Below are positions 25,249 to 35,500 of a DNA stretch of 64,000 bases, piece by piece (position 1 is the first letter of the stretch; each line of letters starts with the position of its first letter). Position numbers and translations under genes: made by a program. The stretch spans positions 62,001-126,000 of the forward strand of contig NZ_LBJG01000093.1 in NCBI RefSeq assembly GCF_028128765.1, in the 5' to 3' direction. A model generated the notes under the pieces. That model was not told the DNA's origin. It saw only the letters and a list, made by a program, of their open reading frames with translations, and did not search any database. This stretch comes from Bradyrhizobium sp. CCBAU 51627 (lineage in GTDB: Bacteria > Pseudomonadota > Alphaproteobacteria > Rhizobiales > Xanthobacteraceae).

Positions 25249-26202
25249 TTACGGAAACGCCAGCCAGCCGGTCTGGAGCAGCCACATTACGCTGGTCAGC
25301 GTGACCACCGACGCAAACGTGCCGAGCAGCACGGCGACCGAGGCGGATTCGATCCAGGCATCGTTCTGCCGTGCGATCACGAACACATTCAGCGCCGGCG
25401 GCAGCGAGGCCATCAAGATGGCGGTGGCAGCCCACGGCTGCGCGAAGGGACCGAATGCCAGCATCAGGCCAAACGCCGAGAGCGGATGGATCAGCAGTTT
25501 GACCGCGATCACACCAGGCACTTCCCACGGCACGCGGTCGAACGGACGCAGAGCCACCGTGACGCCGAGCACGAACAGCGCGGTCGGGGCGGCTGCGTTC
25601 TGGAGGAAGGTAATGGTGCGGTCGAGCGCGACCGGCAGCTCGATATGAAGCGCGGCGACGGCCGCGCCAAAGCAGGCCGACATGATCAACGGGTTGAGCA
25701 CGATCTGCTTCAGCACGACGCCGAAGGCATGCACGAGCGAGGGATGGTCGCGGTCGGAAAGCTCGATCAGGAGTGGCACGATCGTGAACAGGAAGATGCT
25801 GTCGCAACAGAAGATCAGCGCCGTCGGCGCCGCCGCCTTGGATCCAAGCACCGCGAGCGCCAGCCCCGGCCCCATGTAACCGATATTGCCGTATCCGCCG
25901 GAAAGGCCGGCGAGCGTCGCCTCGCGCAGCGTCAGCTTGCCAAGAACCTTCCCGACGACGAGCGCGATGGTGAACGCAGCAACCGTCGACAGCGTGGTCG
26001 CCACCAGGAACGGTGGGTTGTTCAATTCCGAAAACGGTGTCTTCGACATGATCGCGAACAACAGCGCCGGCAGCGACACGTAGAGCAGGAAGAAATTCAT
26101 CCAGGCGAGACCTGATTCCGGCAGCGACTTGACCTTGCCGCAGGCGAATCCGACGAAGATTAAGCCGAAATAAGGTAGCGCCAGATTGAGGATATCGACC
26201 AT
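25249..26202 (-). CDS. AEC-family transporter
   Basis: A 317-residue membrane protein with about ten hydrophobic helices in two halves, as in the auxin efflux carrier family. It begins with ILNLALPYFGLIFVGFACG, and Asn/Pro-containing helices such as KQIVLNPLIMSACFGAA and ASLPPALNVFVIARQND mark the crossover region. Bacterial members export or import small organic acids such as malate. The 88-bp gap to the convergent monooxygenase gene contains a short dyad (CTCTCCCGTAGGGAGAG). Confidence 0.87.
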   Translation of the reverse strand: MVDILNLALPYFGLIFVGFACGKVKSLPESGLAWMNFFLLYVSLPALLFAIMSKTPFSELNNPPFLVATTLSTVAAFTIALVVGKVLGKLTLREATLAGLSGGYGNIGYMGPGLALAVLGSKAAAPTALIFCCDSIFLFTIVPLLIELSDRDHPSLVHAFGVVLKQIVLNPLIMSACFGAAVAALHIELPVALDRTITFLQNAAAPTALFVLGVTVALRPFDRVPWEVPGVIAVKLLIHPLSAFGLMLAFGPFAQPWAATAILMASLPPALNVFVIARQNDAWIESASVAVLLGTFASVVTLTSVMWLLQTGWLAFP

Positions 26203-26308
26203 TAATGAAGTGTTTTCTGAAGGTCTGACGGCTATCTGTCCCGCGGCCGCGGATTAATTCCCAACAAGGCCACTAGCATCGGCCACAATCCTGGTCTATC
26301 GACGAAGG

Positions 26309-26641
26309 ATGATTAAAGCGCGGACAGCCAAGTTCCAGATCGGCCAAGTCGTGCGCCACCGGATCTTCTCGTTCCGGGGGGTGATCTTCGACATCGATCC
26401 GGAATTCAACAACACCGAGGAGTGGTGGCTGTCGATTCCCGAGGAGGTGCGGCCTCACAAGGACCAGCCGTTCTACCACCTGCTCGCGGAGAACGCGGAG
26501 TCCGAGTACGTCGCCTATGTCTCGGAGCAGAACCTACTGCCCGACGAGTCCGGCGAGCCGATCCGGCATTCCCAGGTCGCCGAGATCTTCATCAAGAACA
26601 AGGATGGCGGCTACCGCCCGCGCAATCCGTCGCTGAACTGA
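26309..26641 (+). CDS. hspQ: Heat shock protein HspQ
   Basis: A 110-residue HspQ protein. The conserved core AKFQIGQVVRHRIFSFRGVI, WWLSIPEEVRPHKDQPFYHL and YVAYVSEQNLLPD covers nearly the whole chain. HspQ binds hemimethylated DNA in vitro and acts as a specificity enhancer of the Lon protease in other bacteria. A GACGAAGG ribosome site precedes the ATG. The gene ends in a shared bidirectional terminator. The 106 bp upstream are AT-richer and likely contain its promoter, divergent from the AEC gene. Confidence 0.93.
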   Translation: MIKARTAKFQIGQVVRHRIFSFRGVIFDIDPEFNNTEEWWLSIPEEVRPHKDQPFYHLLAENAESEYVAYVSEQNLLPDESGEPIRHSQVAEIFIKNKDGGYRPRNPSLN

Positions 26642-26686
26642 ACGCTTCGCTCCCTGCCCCATGTTTTGCCGCATCAGGCGGCCAGC

Positions 26687-26717
26687 AAAAAAGGCGCTCG
26701 AACCGAGCGCCTTTTTC
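26687..26717. terminator. Bidirectional intrinsic terminator between hspQ and ialB-like gene
   Basis: An 8-bp stem, GGCGCTCG (26693-26700) with CGAGCGCC (26704-26711), is flanked by an A-run on the left and a T-run on the right, so it can end transcription of both convergent genes. Confidence 0.9.
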
Positions 26718-26738
26718 AGGTCCGGGATCTGTTCCCGA

Positions 26739-27542
26739 TTACTTCTGGGCGGTCGGCGGTGCGCCAGGTGCCGCACCGCTCTGCTCGAGCTTCTTGCGCT
26801 GCTCCTCAGCCTTCTTCTGAAGCTCTTCCTGCAGCTTCTTCTGGTTCTCCTCGAACACCTTAGGATCGGTCGGCGGACCGTCATAGGCCTTCTGGAATTC
26901 GCCGGCGAGCGGCAGCGGCAAGGTCAGCGGCGCGCCGTTGGCGTTGATCGCCTGCACCACGAGGTTCTGGCCCTTCTTCATGTTGGCGAGCAGCTCGGGC
27001 GTCGCCTCGTAGTCCGACATACAACCGTTCTGGAAGCAGATCACATACGGGCTCTGCAGCGGCGGGTTGTTGTCGACGATGATGCGGGTGCCGTGCACGA
27101 GCTGCATGCCGAGCGGCAGCGTCACACGCAGGATCTTCTTGGGCTCGCCTTCGGGCTCGATGATCACCGCAGCGATGACCGGCTGGCCCGATTCGATGCG
27201 GCCGTCCTTGCCGGTGAAGCAGACCTGCTTGGCATTGGCTTCCTGACCCTTGAGGCAGAACTTGGTCCAGGGCGCGTAGATCAGTTGGATCTGCTGATCG
27301 GCAGGCTGGCCGCCCTGCGCGGCCGGTGCGCCCGGCTGGGCCGGTGCCTGCTGGGCCTGAGGAGCCGGCGCGGGGGCCGGAGCTTTGGGGGCAGCCTTCG
27401 GGGCGGCTTTGGGGGCCGCCTTTGGCGCCGGAGTCGGACCCTGGGCCTCAGCAGCAACAGGAATGACCAATGCCGTCGCCGTCAACAGGGCGAGAAGGCG
27501 CCCGCGCGGCCGGACGGACGCGGCCAAATAACGGAAATTCAT
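26739..27542 (-). CDS. Invasion-associated locus B (IalB) family protein
   Basis: A 267-residue exported protein. A signal peptide (RLLALLTATALVIPVAAEAQ) is followed by a low-complexity region of repeated AAPK units and Gln/Pro-rich sequence (about residues 35-85). The IalB domain comes next, with WTKFCLKGQEANAKQVCFTG near residue 92 and a second Cys pair, ICFQNGCMSDYEA, near 172. A Glu/Lys-rich coiled coil ends the chain. IalB proteins act in the envelope and were named for erythrocyte invasion in Bartonella; in free-living relatives the role is unclear. ATG 27542 has an AAAGGG site. Confidence 0.85.
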   Translation of the reverse strand: MNFRYLAASVRPRGRLLALLTATALVIPVAAEAQGPTPAPKAAPKAAPKAAPKAPAPAPAPQAQQAPAQPGAPAAQGGQPADQQIQLIYAPWTKFCLKGQEANAKQVCFTGKDGRIESGQPVIAAVIIEPEGEPKKILRVTLPLGMQLVHGTRIIVDNNPPLQSPYVICFQNGCMSDYEATPELLANMKKGQNLVVQAINANGAPLTLPLPLAGEFQKAYDGPPTDPKVFEENQKKLQEELQKKAEEQRKKLEQSGAAPGAPPTAQK

Positions 27543-27801
27543 TGCAGAAAACCCTTTCTGAACGGGAAGTGCCCGAACCGCTCCGAAGCGCCGAACCAAA
27601 CCGCCTTGGGCGCGGCTCTCTCCCCGTCAATTGAGGCGGATACGTGACGGGCTCGGCGCTCTTGCGCGATTGCGTGCCTTCTTAACGTGGTCGACGAAAA
27701 GATCAATGCCGACAAGCGGCTTTGGCCATATCCGAGCGGCCGCCCGGTGAAATCCCTGTGATAGGATTCAAGCCAGTCGGTCCTCGAATCAACGTGTCCG
27801 A

Positions 27802-29661
27802 ATGTTCATGTTCCAGCGCCGGCTCGAGGGCCCAGTCGTCCGCCTTTGCCGTCTCGCCTTGGTCCCAGCGATCCTGGCTCTTACCCTCGGGCTGTCAGTC
27901 AGTGGCGCGCAAGGCGAGGAGGCGCATGCGATCGCCATGCATGGCAAGCCGGCCTTGCCGGCCGATTTCACTCACATGCCCTATGCCAATCCCGACGCCC
28001 CCAAGGGCGGCCGGCTGACCTGGGGCATTCTCGGCACGTTCGACAGCCTCAACCCGTTCATTGTGAAGGGATTGGCGGTGCAGCCGATCCGCGCCTACGT
28101 GGTCGAGAGTCTGCTCGCGCGCAGTCAGGACGAGCCGTTCACGCTCTACGGCCTGCTCGCCAAGACGGTCGAAACCGATGACGAACGGAGCTACGTCACG
28201 TTCCGTCTCGATCCCCGCGCCCGCTTCTCCGACGAAAAGCCAGTGCAGGCCGAGGACGTGCTGTTCTCCTGGCAGCTGCTGCGCGACCATGGCCGTCCGA
28301 ACCTTCGCCAGTACTATGCCAAGGTCGTCAAGGCCGAGGCGCCCGATCCCCTCACTGTTCGCTTCGACCTCACCGGCGCCAACGACCGCGAGCTGCCGCT
28401 GATCCTTGGACTGATGCCGATCCTGCCGAAGCATGCCGTCGACGTCGCGACGTTCGAGGAGACGACGCTGTCAGGCCCGATCGCCTCGGGTCCCTACCGC
28501 GTCACGAGCGTGAAGCCCGGCGCCAGCGTGACGCTTACGCGCAATCCCGATTATTGGGGCCGCGATCTCCCGGTCAATCGCGGACTGTTCAATTTCGATG
28601 AGATCCGGCTCGACTATTTTCGCGAGGCCAACGGCCAGTTCGAAGCTTTCAAGCGCGGCCTCTACGATTTCCGAGTCGAGAACGAGCCTTTGCGCTGGCG
28701 CGACGGCTACGATTTTCCAGCGGCCAGGAGCGGCGAGGTGATCCGCGATACCTTCAGGCCCGGCACGCCCCAGCCGTCCGAATTCCTGGTGTTCAACACA
28801 AGGCGTCCTGTATTCGCCGATATCCGCGTCCGCCAGGCGCTGACGCTGCTGTTCGATTTCGAGCTGGTCAACCGCAACTATTTCTTCTCGCTCTATTCGC
28901 GAGTGGGCGGCTATTTCGCGGGCTCCGAGCTGTCGGCCTATGCGCGGCCTGCGGATGCGCGCGAGCGCGAGCTGCTCAAACCCTTTGCCGCGCAGATCCC
29001 TGAAGACATCATGGATGGCAGCTACCGCCTGCCCGTGACCGATGGCTCGGGACGCGACCGCGCCACGCTGCGGGCGGCGCTCAAACTCCTGTCCGACGCC
29101 GGTTACGATCTCGAAGGTACCGTGCTGCGCAACCGCGCGACCAAGGCGCCCTTCACTTTCGAGATGCTGGTGACGACCCGCGACCAGGAGCGCATCGCGC
29201 TCGCGTTCCAGCGCGACCTCAAGCGCGCCGGCATCGATGTGAGCGTCCGTGCGGTCGATCCGGTGCAGTTCGACCAGCGCCGCCTGGCCTACGAGTTCGA
29301 CATGATCCAGAACCGCTGGGACCAGTCACTGTCGCCCGGCAACGAGCAGTATTTCTATTGGGGCAGCGCGGCCGCCGACAATCCGGGCACCCGCAACTAC
29401 ATGGGCGCGAAGGACCCCGCGGTCGATGCGATGATCAAGGCCCTGCTGGAGGCCCGTGATCATACGGATTTTGTCGACGCGGTACGGGCACTCGACCGCG
29501 CTTTGATCGCGGGCTGCTACACAATCCCCCTGTTTAACGTATCCGAGCAATGGATCGCGCGCTGGAATCGGATAGAACGACCACAGGCCACCGCGCTCTC
29601 GGGCTACCTGCCGGAGACTTGGTGGGCGAAGCGTGAGCCCCTAGCCAGTCCAGCGAAGTGA
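27802..29661 (+). CDS. ABC transporter periplasmic binding protein, family 5 (YejA-like)
   Basis: A 619-residue solute-binding protein. An N-terminal hydrophobic signal (LVPAILALTLGLSVSGAQG) is followed by the SBP family 5 domain: GGRLTWGILGTFDSLNPF near residue 69, SYVTFRLDPRARFSDEKPVQAEDVLFSW near 131, and ADNPGTRNYMGAKDPAVDAM near 525. It resembles YejA, which binds peptides and microcin C. No permease or ATPase genes follow; instead two degenerate proteins do, so the partner transporter must be elsewhere. A GTG or ATG just upstream is possible but the ATG here suits the signal. Confidence 0.88.
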   Translation: MFMFQRRLEGPVVRLCRLALVPAILALTLGLSVSGAQGEEAHAIAMHGKPALPADFTHMPYANPDAPKGGRLTWGILGTFDSLNPFIVKGLAVQPIRAYVVESLLARSQDEPFTLYGLLAKTVETDDERSYVTFRLDPRARFSDEKPVQAEDVLFSWQLLRDHGRPNLRQYYAKVVKAEAPDPLTVRFDLTGANDRELPLILGLMPILPKHAVDVATFEETTLSGPIASGPYRVTSVKPGASVTLTRNPDYWGRDLPVNRGLFNFDEIRLDYFREANGQFEAFKRGLYDFRVENEPLRWRDGYDFPAARSGEVIRDTFRPGTPQPSEFLVFNTRRPVFADIRVRQALTLLFDFELVNRNYFFSLYSRVGGYFAGSELSAYARPADARERELLKPFAAQIPEDIMDGSYRLPVTDGSGRDRATLRAALKLLSDAGYDLEGTVLRNRATKAPFTFEMLVTTRDQERIALAFQRDLKRAGIDVSVRAVDPVQFDQRRLAYEFDMIQNRWDQSLSPGNEQYFYWGSAAADNPGTRNYMGAKDPAVDAMIKALLEARDHTDFVDAVRALDRALIAGCYTIPLFNVSEQWIARWNRIERPQATALSGYLPETWWAKREPLASPAK

Positions 29662-29665
29662 CACC

Positions 29666-31168
29666 GTGAACCAGCCAGCCGTATCGCCGACGCTCGACAC
29701 GCTGTTCCAGCGGACGCTGATGCGGCAGCCGCACGCCCCGGCCTTGCTCGACCCCCTCAACAAATCTCGCATTACCGGCCACCAGCCGCGGCGGCTGACC
29801 TACGCGGAGGCCGACACCGCGATCGAGGCGCTCTCGGCACATTTCGTCGAATCGGGTCTGCCGGCCAATTCGGTGATCGCGATCCAGTTGCCCTCGACGG
29901 TCGAGTTTGTGCTGACGGTGCTGGCCGCCCAGCGCGCCGGCCTCGTGGTCGCGGTGCTGCCGCTGCTGTGGCGCCAGGCGGAACTGGCGGCCGCGCTCAA
30001 CCGCACCGCGGCGCGCGCCATCGTCACCATGAGCAAGGTCGACGGCGTCAGCTATTCCGACCTTGCGATGCACGCGGCAGCCGAAGCCTTCTCGATCCGC
30101 CACGTCTTCGGCTTCGGTTCGGATCTGCCCGAAGGCATGGCCTCGCTCGACGAGGTGCTGGCGCGTCCGCCCGGCACCACGCGCGCCGTGATCCAGGACG
30201 GCCGCAAGGCGGCGATGATCTCCTTCGACGTCACGGCGGAAGGCTTCCGCCCGGTGCCACGGCCGCATTTCAGCTTGATCGCGGGCGGACTTGCGATGTC
30301 GCTGGAGGCCGATATCCAGCAAGGCGCGACCGTGATGGCGGCGTTCACGCCGATGTCGTTCGCGGGCCTCGCCTCCTCGCTTGCGGTGTGGCTGCTCTGC
30401 GGTGGCACACTGGCACTGCATCATCCATTCGAGGGCGAGGTGCTGGAGCAGCAGATCAACGAGCACGCATGCGACGTGCTGATCGCACCGGCCCAGCTCG
30501 CGCTGCGCCTCGGCGATTCCGGTCTTGCCGCGCGGATGCCGACCTTGCGCAACGTCATCGGGCTCTGGCGCGCGCCCGAACAGGTGGCGGCGAGCGAGGC
30601 CTGGATCGCGCCGCATGCGCCGCTCACGGACGTCTATCTGTTCGGCGAGGCCGGGCTGTTCGGCGTCCGCCGCGGCGAGGACGGCATGCCTGTCGCGGTG
30701 ATGCCGGGCCCGCATGGCGCCCCGCGCGAGCAGTCCGGCTCCTCCATCGCCGGCGAGATCCTGCTGACGCCAAAGGGCACGCTCGGCCTGCGCGGCCCGA
30801 TGGTGCCGATCGCAGCCTATGCGCCACCGCAGCCGGTCGGCGAGACGCTGACGGCGCAGCCGCCGCGCGACTATGTCGACACCGGCTATGCCGCGCGGAT
30901 CGACCGCGCCAGCGGCGCGATCTGCATCACGGCGCCGCCGTCCGGCATCATGGCCGTCGGCGGCTACCGGTTCCTCTCCAACGACCTCCAGGAGTGGGCA
31001 CGCCGGCTCGGCCAGGGAGCACTGCTGACGGCCCTGCCCGACCGCCTCTCCGGCCACCGGCTGGCGGGCCGGGCCCAGGACAATGCAAGGGCCCGCGATG
31101 CGCTCAGCGAGCTCGGGCTTAACCCCTTGATGGTCGAGGCTTTTCGCGACCGCTCCGGACCGGCCTAG
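29666..31168 (+). CDS. Adenylate-forming-like protein lacking catalytic motifs
   Basis: A 500-residue protein of the AMP-dependent acyl/aryl synthetase fold: the N-terminal half has LTYAEADTAIEALSAHFVES and ANSVIAIQLPSTVEFVLTVLA at the expected places. The ATP loop (normally SGTTGxPKG) reads DVTAEGFRPVP near residue 191, YGxTE is YLFGEAGLF near 325, the TGD motif is VDTGYAARID near 410, and the C-terminal catalytic Lys is not evident. Ligation activity is therefore doubtful. It lies 4 bp behind the binding-protein gene and 85 bp before the PleD-like gene. Confidence 0.8.
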   Translation: MNQPAVSPTLDTLFQRTLMRQPHAPALLDPLNKSRITGHQPRRLTYAEADTAIEALSAHFVESGLPANSVIAIQLPSTVEFVLTVLAAQRAGLVVAVLPLLWRQAELAAALNRTAARAIVTMSKVDGVSYSDLAMHAAAEAFSIRHVFGFGSDLPEGMASLDEVLARPPGTTRAVIQDGRKAAMISFDVTAEGFRPVPRPHFSLIAGGLAMSLEADIQQGATVMAAFTPMSFAGLASSLAVWLLCGGTLALHHPFEGEVLEQQINEHACDVLIAPAQLALRLGDSGLAARMPTLRNVIGLWRAPEQVAASEAWIAPHAPLTDVYLFGEAGLFGVRRGEDGMPVAVMPGPHGAPREQSGSSIAGEILLTPKGTLGLRGPMVPIAAYAPPQPVGETLTAQPPRDYVDTGYAARIDRASGAICITAPPSGIMAVGGYRFLSNDLQEWARRLGQGALLTALPDRLSGHRLAGRAQDNARARDALSELGLNPLMVEAFRDRSGPA

Positions 31169-31253
31169 GCGCAGTTTTGCAGGGAACATTGACGCTGCAT
31201 TAAGGCGGCCGGATTAGATTGCGCAATATCGATTGCGTGATCAGAGTTTCCTG

Positions 31254-32477
31254 ATGTCCCAGGCGGGCCCGATCCTTTTTGTTTCAAATACCGAGCGTCC
31301 CGCCTTCATTGCAGCGCTGGACGAGGCCCGTCTGTTTCCGGTCGTCGACAGCGACTGGGCGAGCGCTGTGCGCGCCGTCGAGCAGGTGCAGCCGGCCGCC
31401 GTCCTCGCCGCCATGTCCGGCGGGCACGAGCCGCACATCGCTTTGCTCGCAAGGAAGATCGCCGACCAGCGGCTTTATCTGCCGCTGGTCGCGCTGGATG
31501 CGCGAGCGTCGCTGCCTCACAACGCCCTGCCCTTCGCCACGCATGGCAACGCTGCCGAACGCCTGGTCGCACGCCTGCGCGCAGCGATCCGCGTCCGCAC
31601 CCTGCATGCCACGGTGCTGCGCCGCCTACCGGAAACGAAGGTCACGCTGCCGGACACCGATCCGGTGCGTGATGCCATCGTGCTCTTGATCGGCCGCGGC
31701 GCCGCCTACCCCGCGCTGTCCGTTGCGCTTGGCGAGCGGACCGGCGTGGTCGGCGCGCTCTCGATCGAGGCTGCTGCAAAGCATCTCAACACCCGCGAGA
31801 TCGACGGCGTCGTGCTCTCCGACGGTTTCACCCCGCGCGTGACCGATGCCTTCCTCACGGTGCTGGCGGAGGACACGCGCTTTCGCAACCTGCCCGTGGT
31901 CGTCACCGCACATCAACTCACCCAGAGCTACGATCTGCCCAATCTCGAGCTGATCGCGGGCGAGCCGGCCAAGGTCGCAGCCAACGCACTGCCGCTCATT
32001 CGCCAGCACGCGACGGAAGCGCAATTGAGCCGCACGCTGCGCTCGATCGACGCCGGCGGCTGGCTCGATCCGCGCAGCGGTCTGCTCACGGTCGAAGCCT
32101 TCGCCCGCGATTTCGCCAAGGCGGTCGAAGAGACGCTCACCCGCGGCGGCGGCCTGTCGGTGGCGCGGTTCGCCTTCGATCCCGGCAATCCTCGCGCCCA
32201 GCTCGATGCCGCTCGTATTTTGAGCCGCCTGATGCGGCAGATGGATTTTGGCGCCGCGCAGAAAGACGGCTCGGTCATCGTGGTGTTCGCCGAGACTGAC
32301 TTCCGCACCGCGCACATGATCGCCCGCCGCCTGTCGGCGGTAATGAAGCATACCTCCAACGGCAAGCACGAGATGCGCAGCGATCCCGTCGTTAGCGTGG
32401 ATTCGCTGTCGCCGTCGGATACGGCGAGGTCGCTGCTGGCCCGCCTGTCGGCGGACGCGTCACGGGCGGCGTCGTAG
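31254..32477 (+). CDS. Degenerate PleD-like protein (receiver-like domains plus GGDEF remnant)
   Basis: About 407 residues. Residues 5-120 and 140-255 have receiver-like alpha/beta patterns (PILFVSNTERPAFIAALDEA; AIVLLIGRGAAYPALSVALGE) but no clear phosphoacceptor Asp. Residues about 278-400 keep the start of a GGDEF domain, DPRSGLLTVEAFARDFAKAV (compare DxLTGLxNRRxF), but the GGDEF signature is replaced by DGSVIVVFAETDF. It is therefore unlikely to make cyclic-di-GMP and may bind a partner or nucleotide. The ATG at 31254 is chosen over 31233. The domain calls rest on pattern only. Confidence 0.65.
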   Translation: MSQAGPILFVSNTERPAFIAALDEARLFPVVDSDWASAVRAVEQVQPAAVLAAMSGGHEPHIALLARKIADQRLYLPLVALDARASLPHNALPFATHGNAAERLVARLRAAIRVRTLHATVLRRLPETKVTLPDTDPVRDAIVLLIGRGAAYPALSVALGERTGVVGALSIEAAAKHLNTREIDGVVLSDGFTPRVTDAFLTVLAEDTRFRNLPVVVTAHQLTQSYDLPNLELIAGEPAKVAANALPLIRQHATEAQLSRTLRSIDAGGWLDPRSGLLTVEAFARDFAKAVEETLTRGGGLSVARFAFDPGNPRAQLDAARILSRLMRQMDFGAAQKDGSVIVVFAETDFRTAHMIARRLSAVMKHTSNGKHEMRSDPVVSVDSLSPSDTARSLLARLSADASRAAS

Positions 32478-32521
32478 TTAGTCTCGCGCGCGATCGCAGC
32501 GACGCGGAGAGAGTGTAGCCC

Positions 32522-35500
32522 CTACGCCGCCTTCTTGCTCTTTGCGAGCTGGGCCAGCTGCCGCATGATCTCCGTCGTACCGGCGAGCCGCTCCTCCGGC
32601 GTCTCCCAGTCCTGCAGGAACACCACCTTCATGTCTGGCCGCACCTTGGCGGCCTGGCCGTGGCTCTTGATGAACGACACCAGGCGATCGGGATAGGCAA
32701 AGGAATTGTCGCGGAAGGTGATAACGGCGCCCTTCGGACCGGCATCGATCTTCTCGACATTGGCCTGACGGCAGAACGCCTTGATCGCGGCGACCTTGAA
32801 GAGGTAGCGCACTTCGTCCGGCAAGACGCCGAAGCGGTCGCGCATCTCGGCACCGAAGTTCTCGATCTCGTCCTCGCTGTCGAGATCGGCCAGACGCCGG
32901 TAAAGCGACAACCGCACCGAGAGATCGCCGACATAATCCTCCGGAATGAGCACGGGCATGCCGATGGTGATGGTCGGCGACCAGCGGTCGGCGGCGGGCT
33001 CGGCAACGCCGGCCTTGAGGTTGACGATCGCCTCCTCCAGCATCGATTGGTACAGCTCGAAGCCGACCTCCTTGATGTGGCCGGACTGCTCCTCGCCGAG
33101 CAGATTGCCGGCGCCTCTGATATCGAGGTCGTGCGAGGCAAGCTGGAAGCCCGCGCCCAGCGTCTCCAGCGATTGCAGCACGGTGAGGCGGCGCTCGGCC
33201 TGCGCGGTGATCTTCTGCTGCGCCGGCAGCGTGAACAGCGCATAGGCGCGCAGCTTGGATCGACCCACGCGGCCACGCAGCTGGTAGAGTTGCGCGAGGC
33301 CGAACATGTCGGCCCGGTGCACGATCAGCGTGTTGGCGTTCGGAATGTCGAGACCGGATTCCACGATCGTGGTCGACAGCAGGATGTCGAACTTGCCGTC
33401 GTAGAACGCGGTCATGATGTCCTCGATCACGGCGGGCGGCATCTGGCCGTGCGCGACCGCGACCTTCATCTCCGGCACGTTCTTGTCGAGGAAGTCCTTG
33501 ACCTCGGCGAGGTCGTCGATGCGCGGCACCACGTAGAACGCCTGGCCGCCGCGATAACGCTCGCGCAGCAGCGCTTCGCGGATCATCAAGGGATCGTGCG
33601 GAGCGACGAAGGTGCGAACCGCAAGACGGTCCACCGGGGGCGAGGCAATGATCGAGAGCTCGCGGACGCCGGTCAGCGCCAGCTGCAACGTGCGCGGGAT
33701 TGGCGTTGCCGACAGCGTCAGCACGTGCACCTCGGAACGCAGCGCCTTCAGCCGCTCCTTGTGGGTGACCCCGAAATGCTGCTCCTCGTCGACGATGACG
33801 AGGCCGAGGTCGCGGAACTTGATGGCCTTGCCGAGCAGCGCATGGGTGCCGACGACGATATCGACGGAACCGTCGGCGATGCCTTTCTTGACCTGGTTGA
33901 GCTCCTTGGTGGCGATCAGGCGCGAGGCCTGCGCCACATTCACCGGAAAGCCCTTGAAGCGCTCGGTGAAAGTCTTGGCGTGCTGGCGCGCGAGCAGCGT
34001 GGTCGGCACCACGACCGCGACCTGCTTGCCTTCGAGCGCGACGGCAAAGGCGGCGCGCAGCGCAACCTCGGTCTTGCCGAAGCCGACGTCGCCGCAGATC
34101 AGCCGGTCCATGGGACGGCCGAGCTCGAGGTCTTTCAGGGTGGATTCGATCGCTCCTAACTGGTCCTCGGTCTCGTCATAGGGGAAGCGCGCACAGAACT
34201 CGTCGTAGAGGCCCTGCTGCACCGGCAGCTTGGGGGCCTCGTGCAAATGACGTGCGGCTGCGATCTTGATCAGCTCGCCTGCGATCTCGCGGATGCGGTT
34301 CTTGAGTTTGGCCTTGCGGGTCTGCCAGCCGGAGCCGCCGAGCCGATCGAGCTCGACCGTGGTCTGATCCGAGCCATAGCGTGACAACAGCTCGATGTTC
34401 TCGACCGGAAGGAAGAGCTTCGTCTCGGCGGCATAATGCAGCTCGAGACAGTCATGCGGCGCGCCAGCGACGTCGAGGGTCTGCAGGCCGATGAAGCGGC
34501 CGATACCGTGGTCGACGTGGACGACAATGTCCCCCGCTGTGAGGCTCGTCACCTCCGAGATGAAATTGTCGAGTTTGCGGCTGGCCTTGCGCGGACGCAC
34601 CAGGCGGTCGCCCAGAATGTCCTGCTCGCTGATGACAGCGATCTCGTCGGTCTCGAAACCGCTCTCCAGGCCAAGCACGGCGAGCATGGTCTCGTTGCGT
34701 GGCGTCGCCTGCACCGTACGCCAGGTGTTGACGCCGGTGGTATGAGCCAGCTTGTGGTCGCGCAGCATCGAGGTCATGCGGTCGCGCGAGCCTTCGCTCC
34801 AGAGCGCGATCACGACCTTCTTGCGCTGGGCCTGCAAGGCCACGACGTGGTTGACCACGGACTCGAACACGTTGACCGTGGTGTCGTTACGTTCAGGCGC
34901 AAAATCGCGGCCTTTGCGCGCGCCGGCATCGACAACGCTGGTGCCGTCAGTCGGCACGGAGAACGCCGTCAGCCGCGCCAGCGGGATGTCGCCAAGGCGC
35001 TTGCTCCACTCGTCCTCGGTCAGATAGAGCCTGTCAGGCGGTAGCGGCTTGTAGATGGCGCCGCTGCCCGGATGCTCCATCGCCTCGCGGCGGGCCTCGT
35101 AATAGTCCTGAATCTGCTTGAACCGCTCGCGGACGGCGTCCTCGGCCTGCGGCTCGATCGCGACGGCAGCCCCTTGCAGATAGTCGAACAGCGTGTCCAT
35201 CCTGTCCTGGAACAACGGCAGCCAGTGCTCCATGCCGGGATGGCGGCGGCCTTCGCTGACGGCCTCGTAGAGCGCATCGTCGCGCTCGGGCGCGCCGAAC
35301 TCGGCGACATAGCCCATGCGGAAGCGGCGGATGGTATCGGTGACGAGCTGGAATTCCGAGATCGGTACCAGATCGAGCGAGCGCATGTCGAGCAGCGTGC
35401 GCTGGGTCTCGGCATCGAAGGAACGGATCGATTCCAGGCTGTCGCCGAAGAAGTCGAACCGGACGGGTTGCTCGAGGCCGGCCGGAAACAGATCGAGGAT

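Noticed and set aside
29666..31168. Active acyl-CoA ligase
   Set aside because: The ATP loop, TGD motif and catalytic Lys are all altered, so only the fold is claimed.
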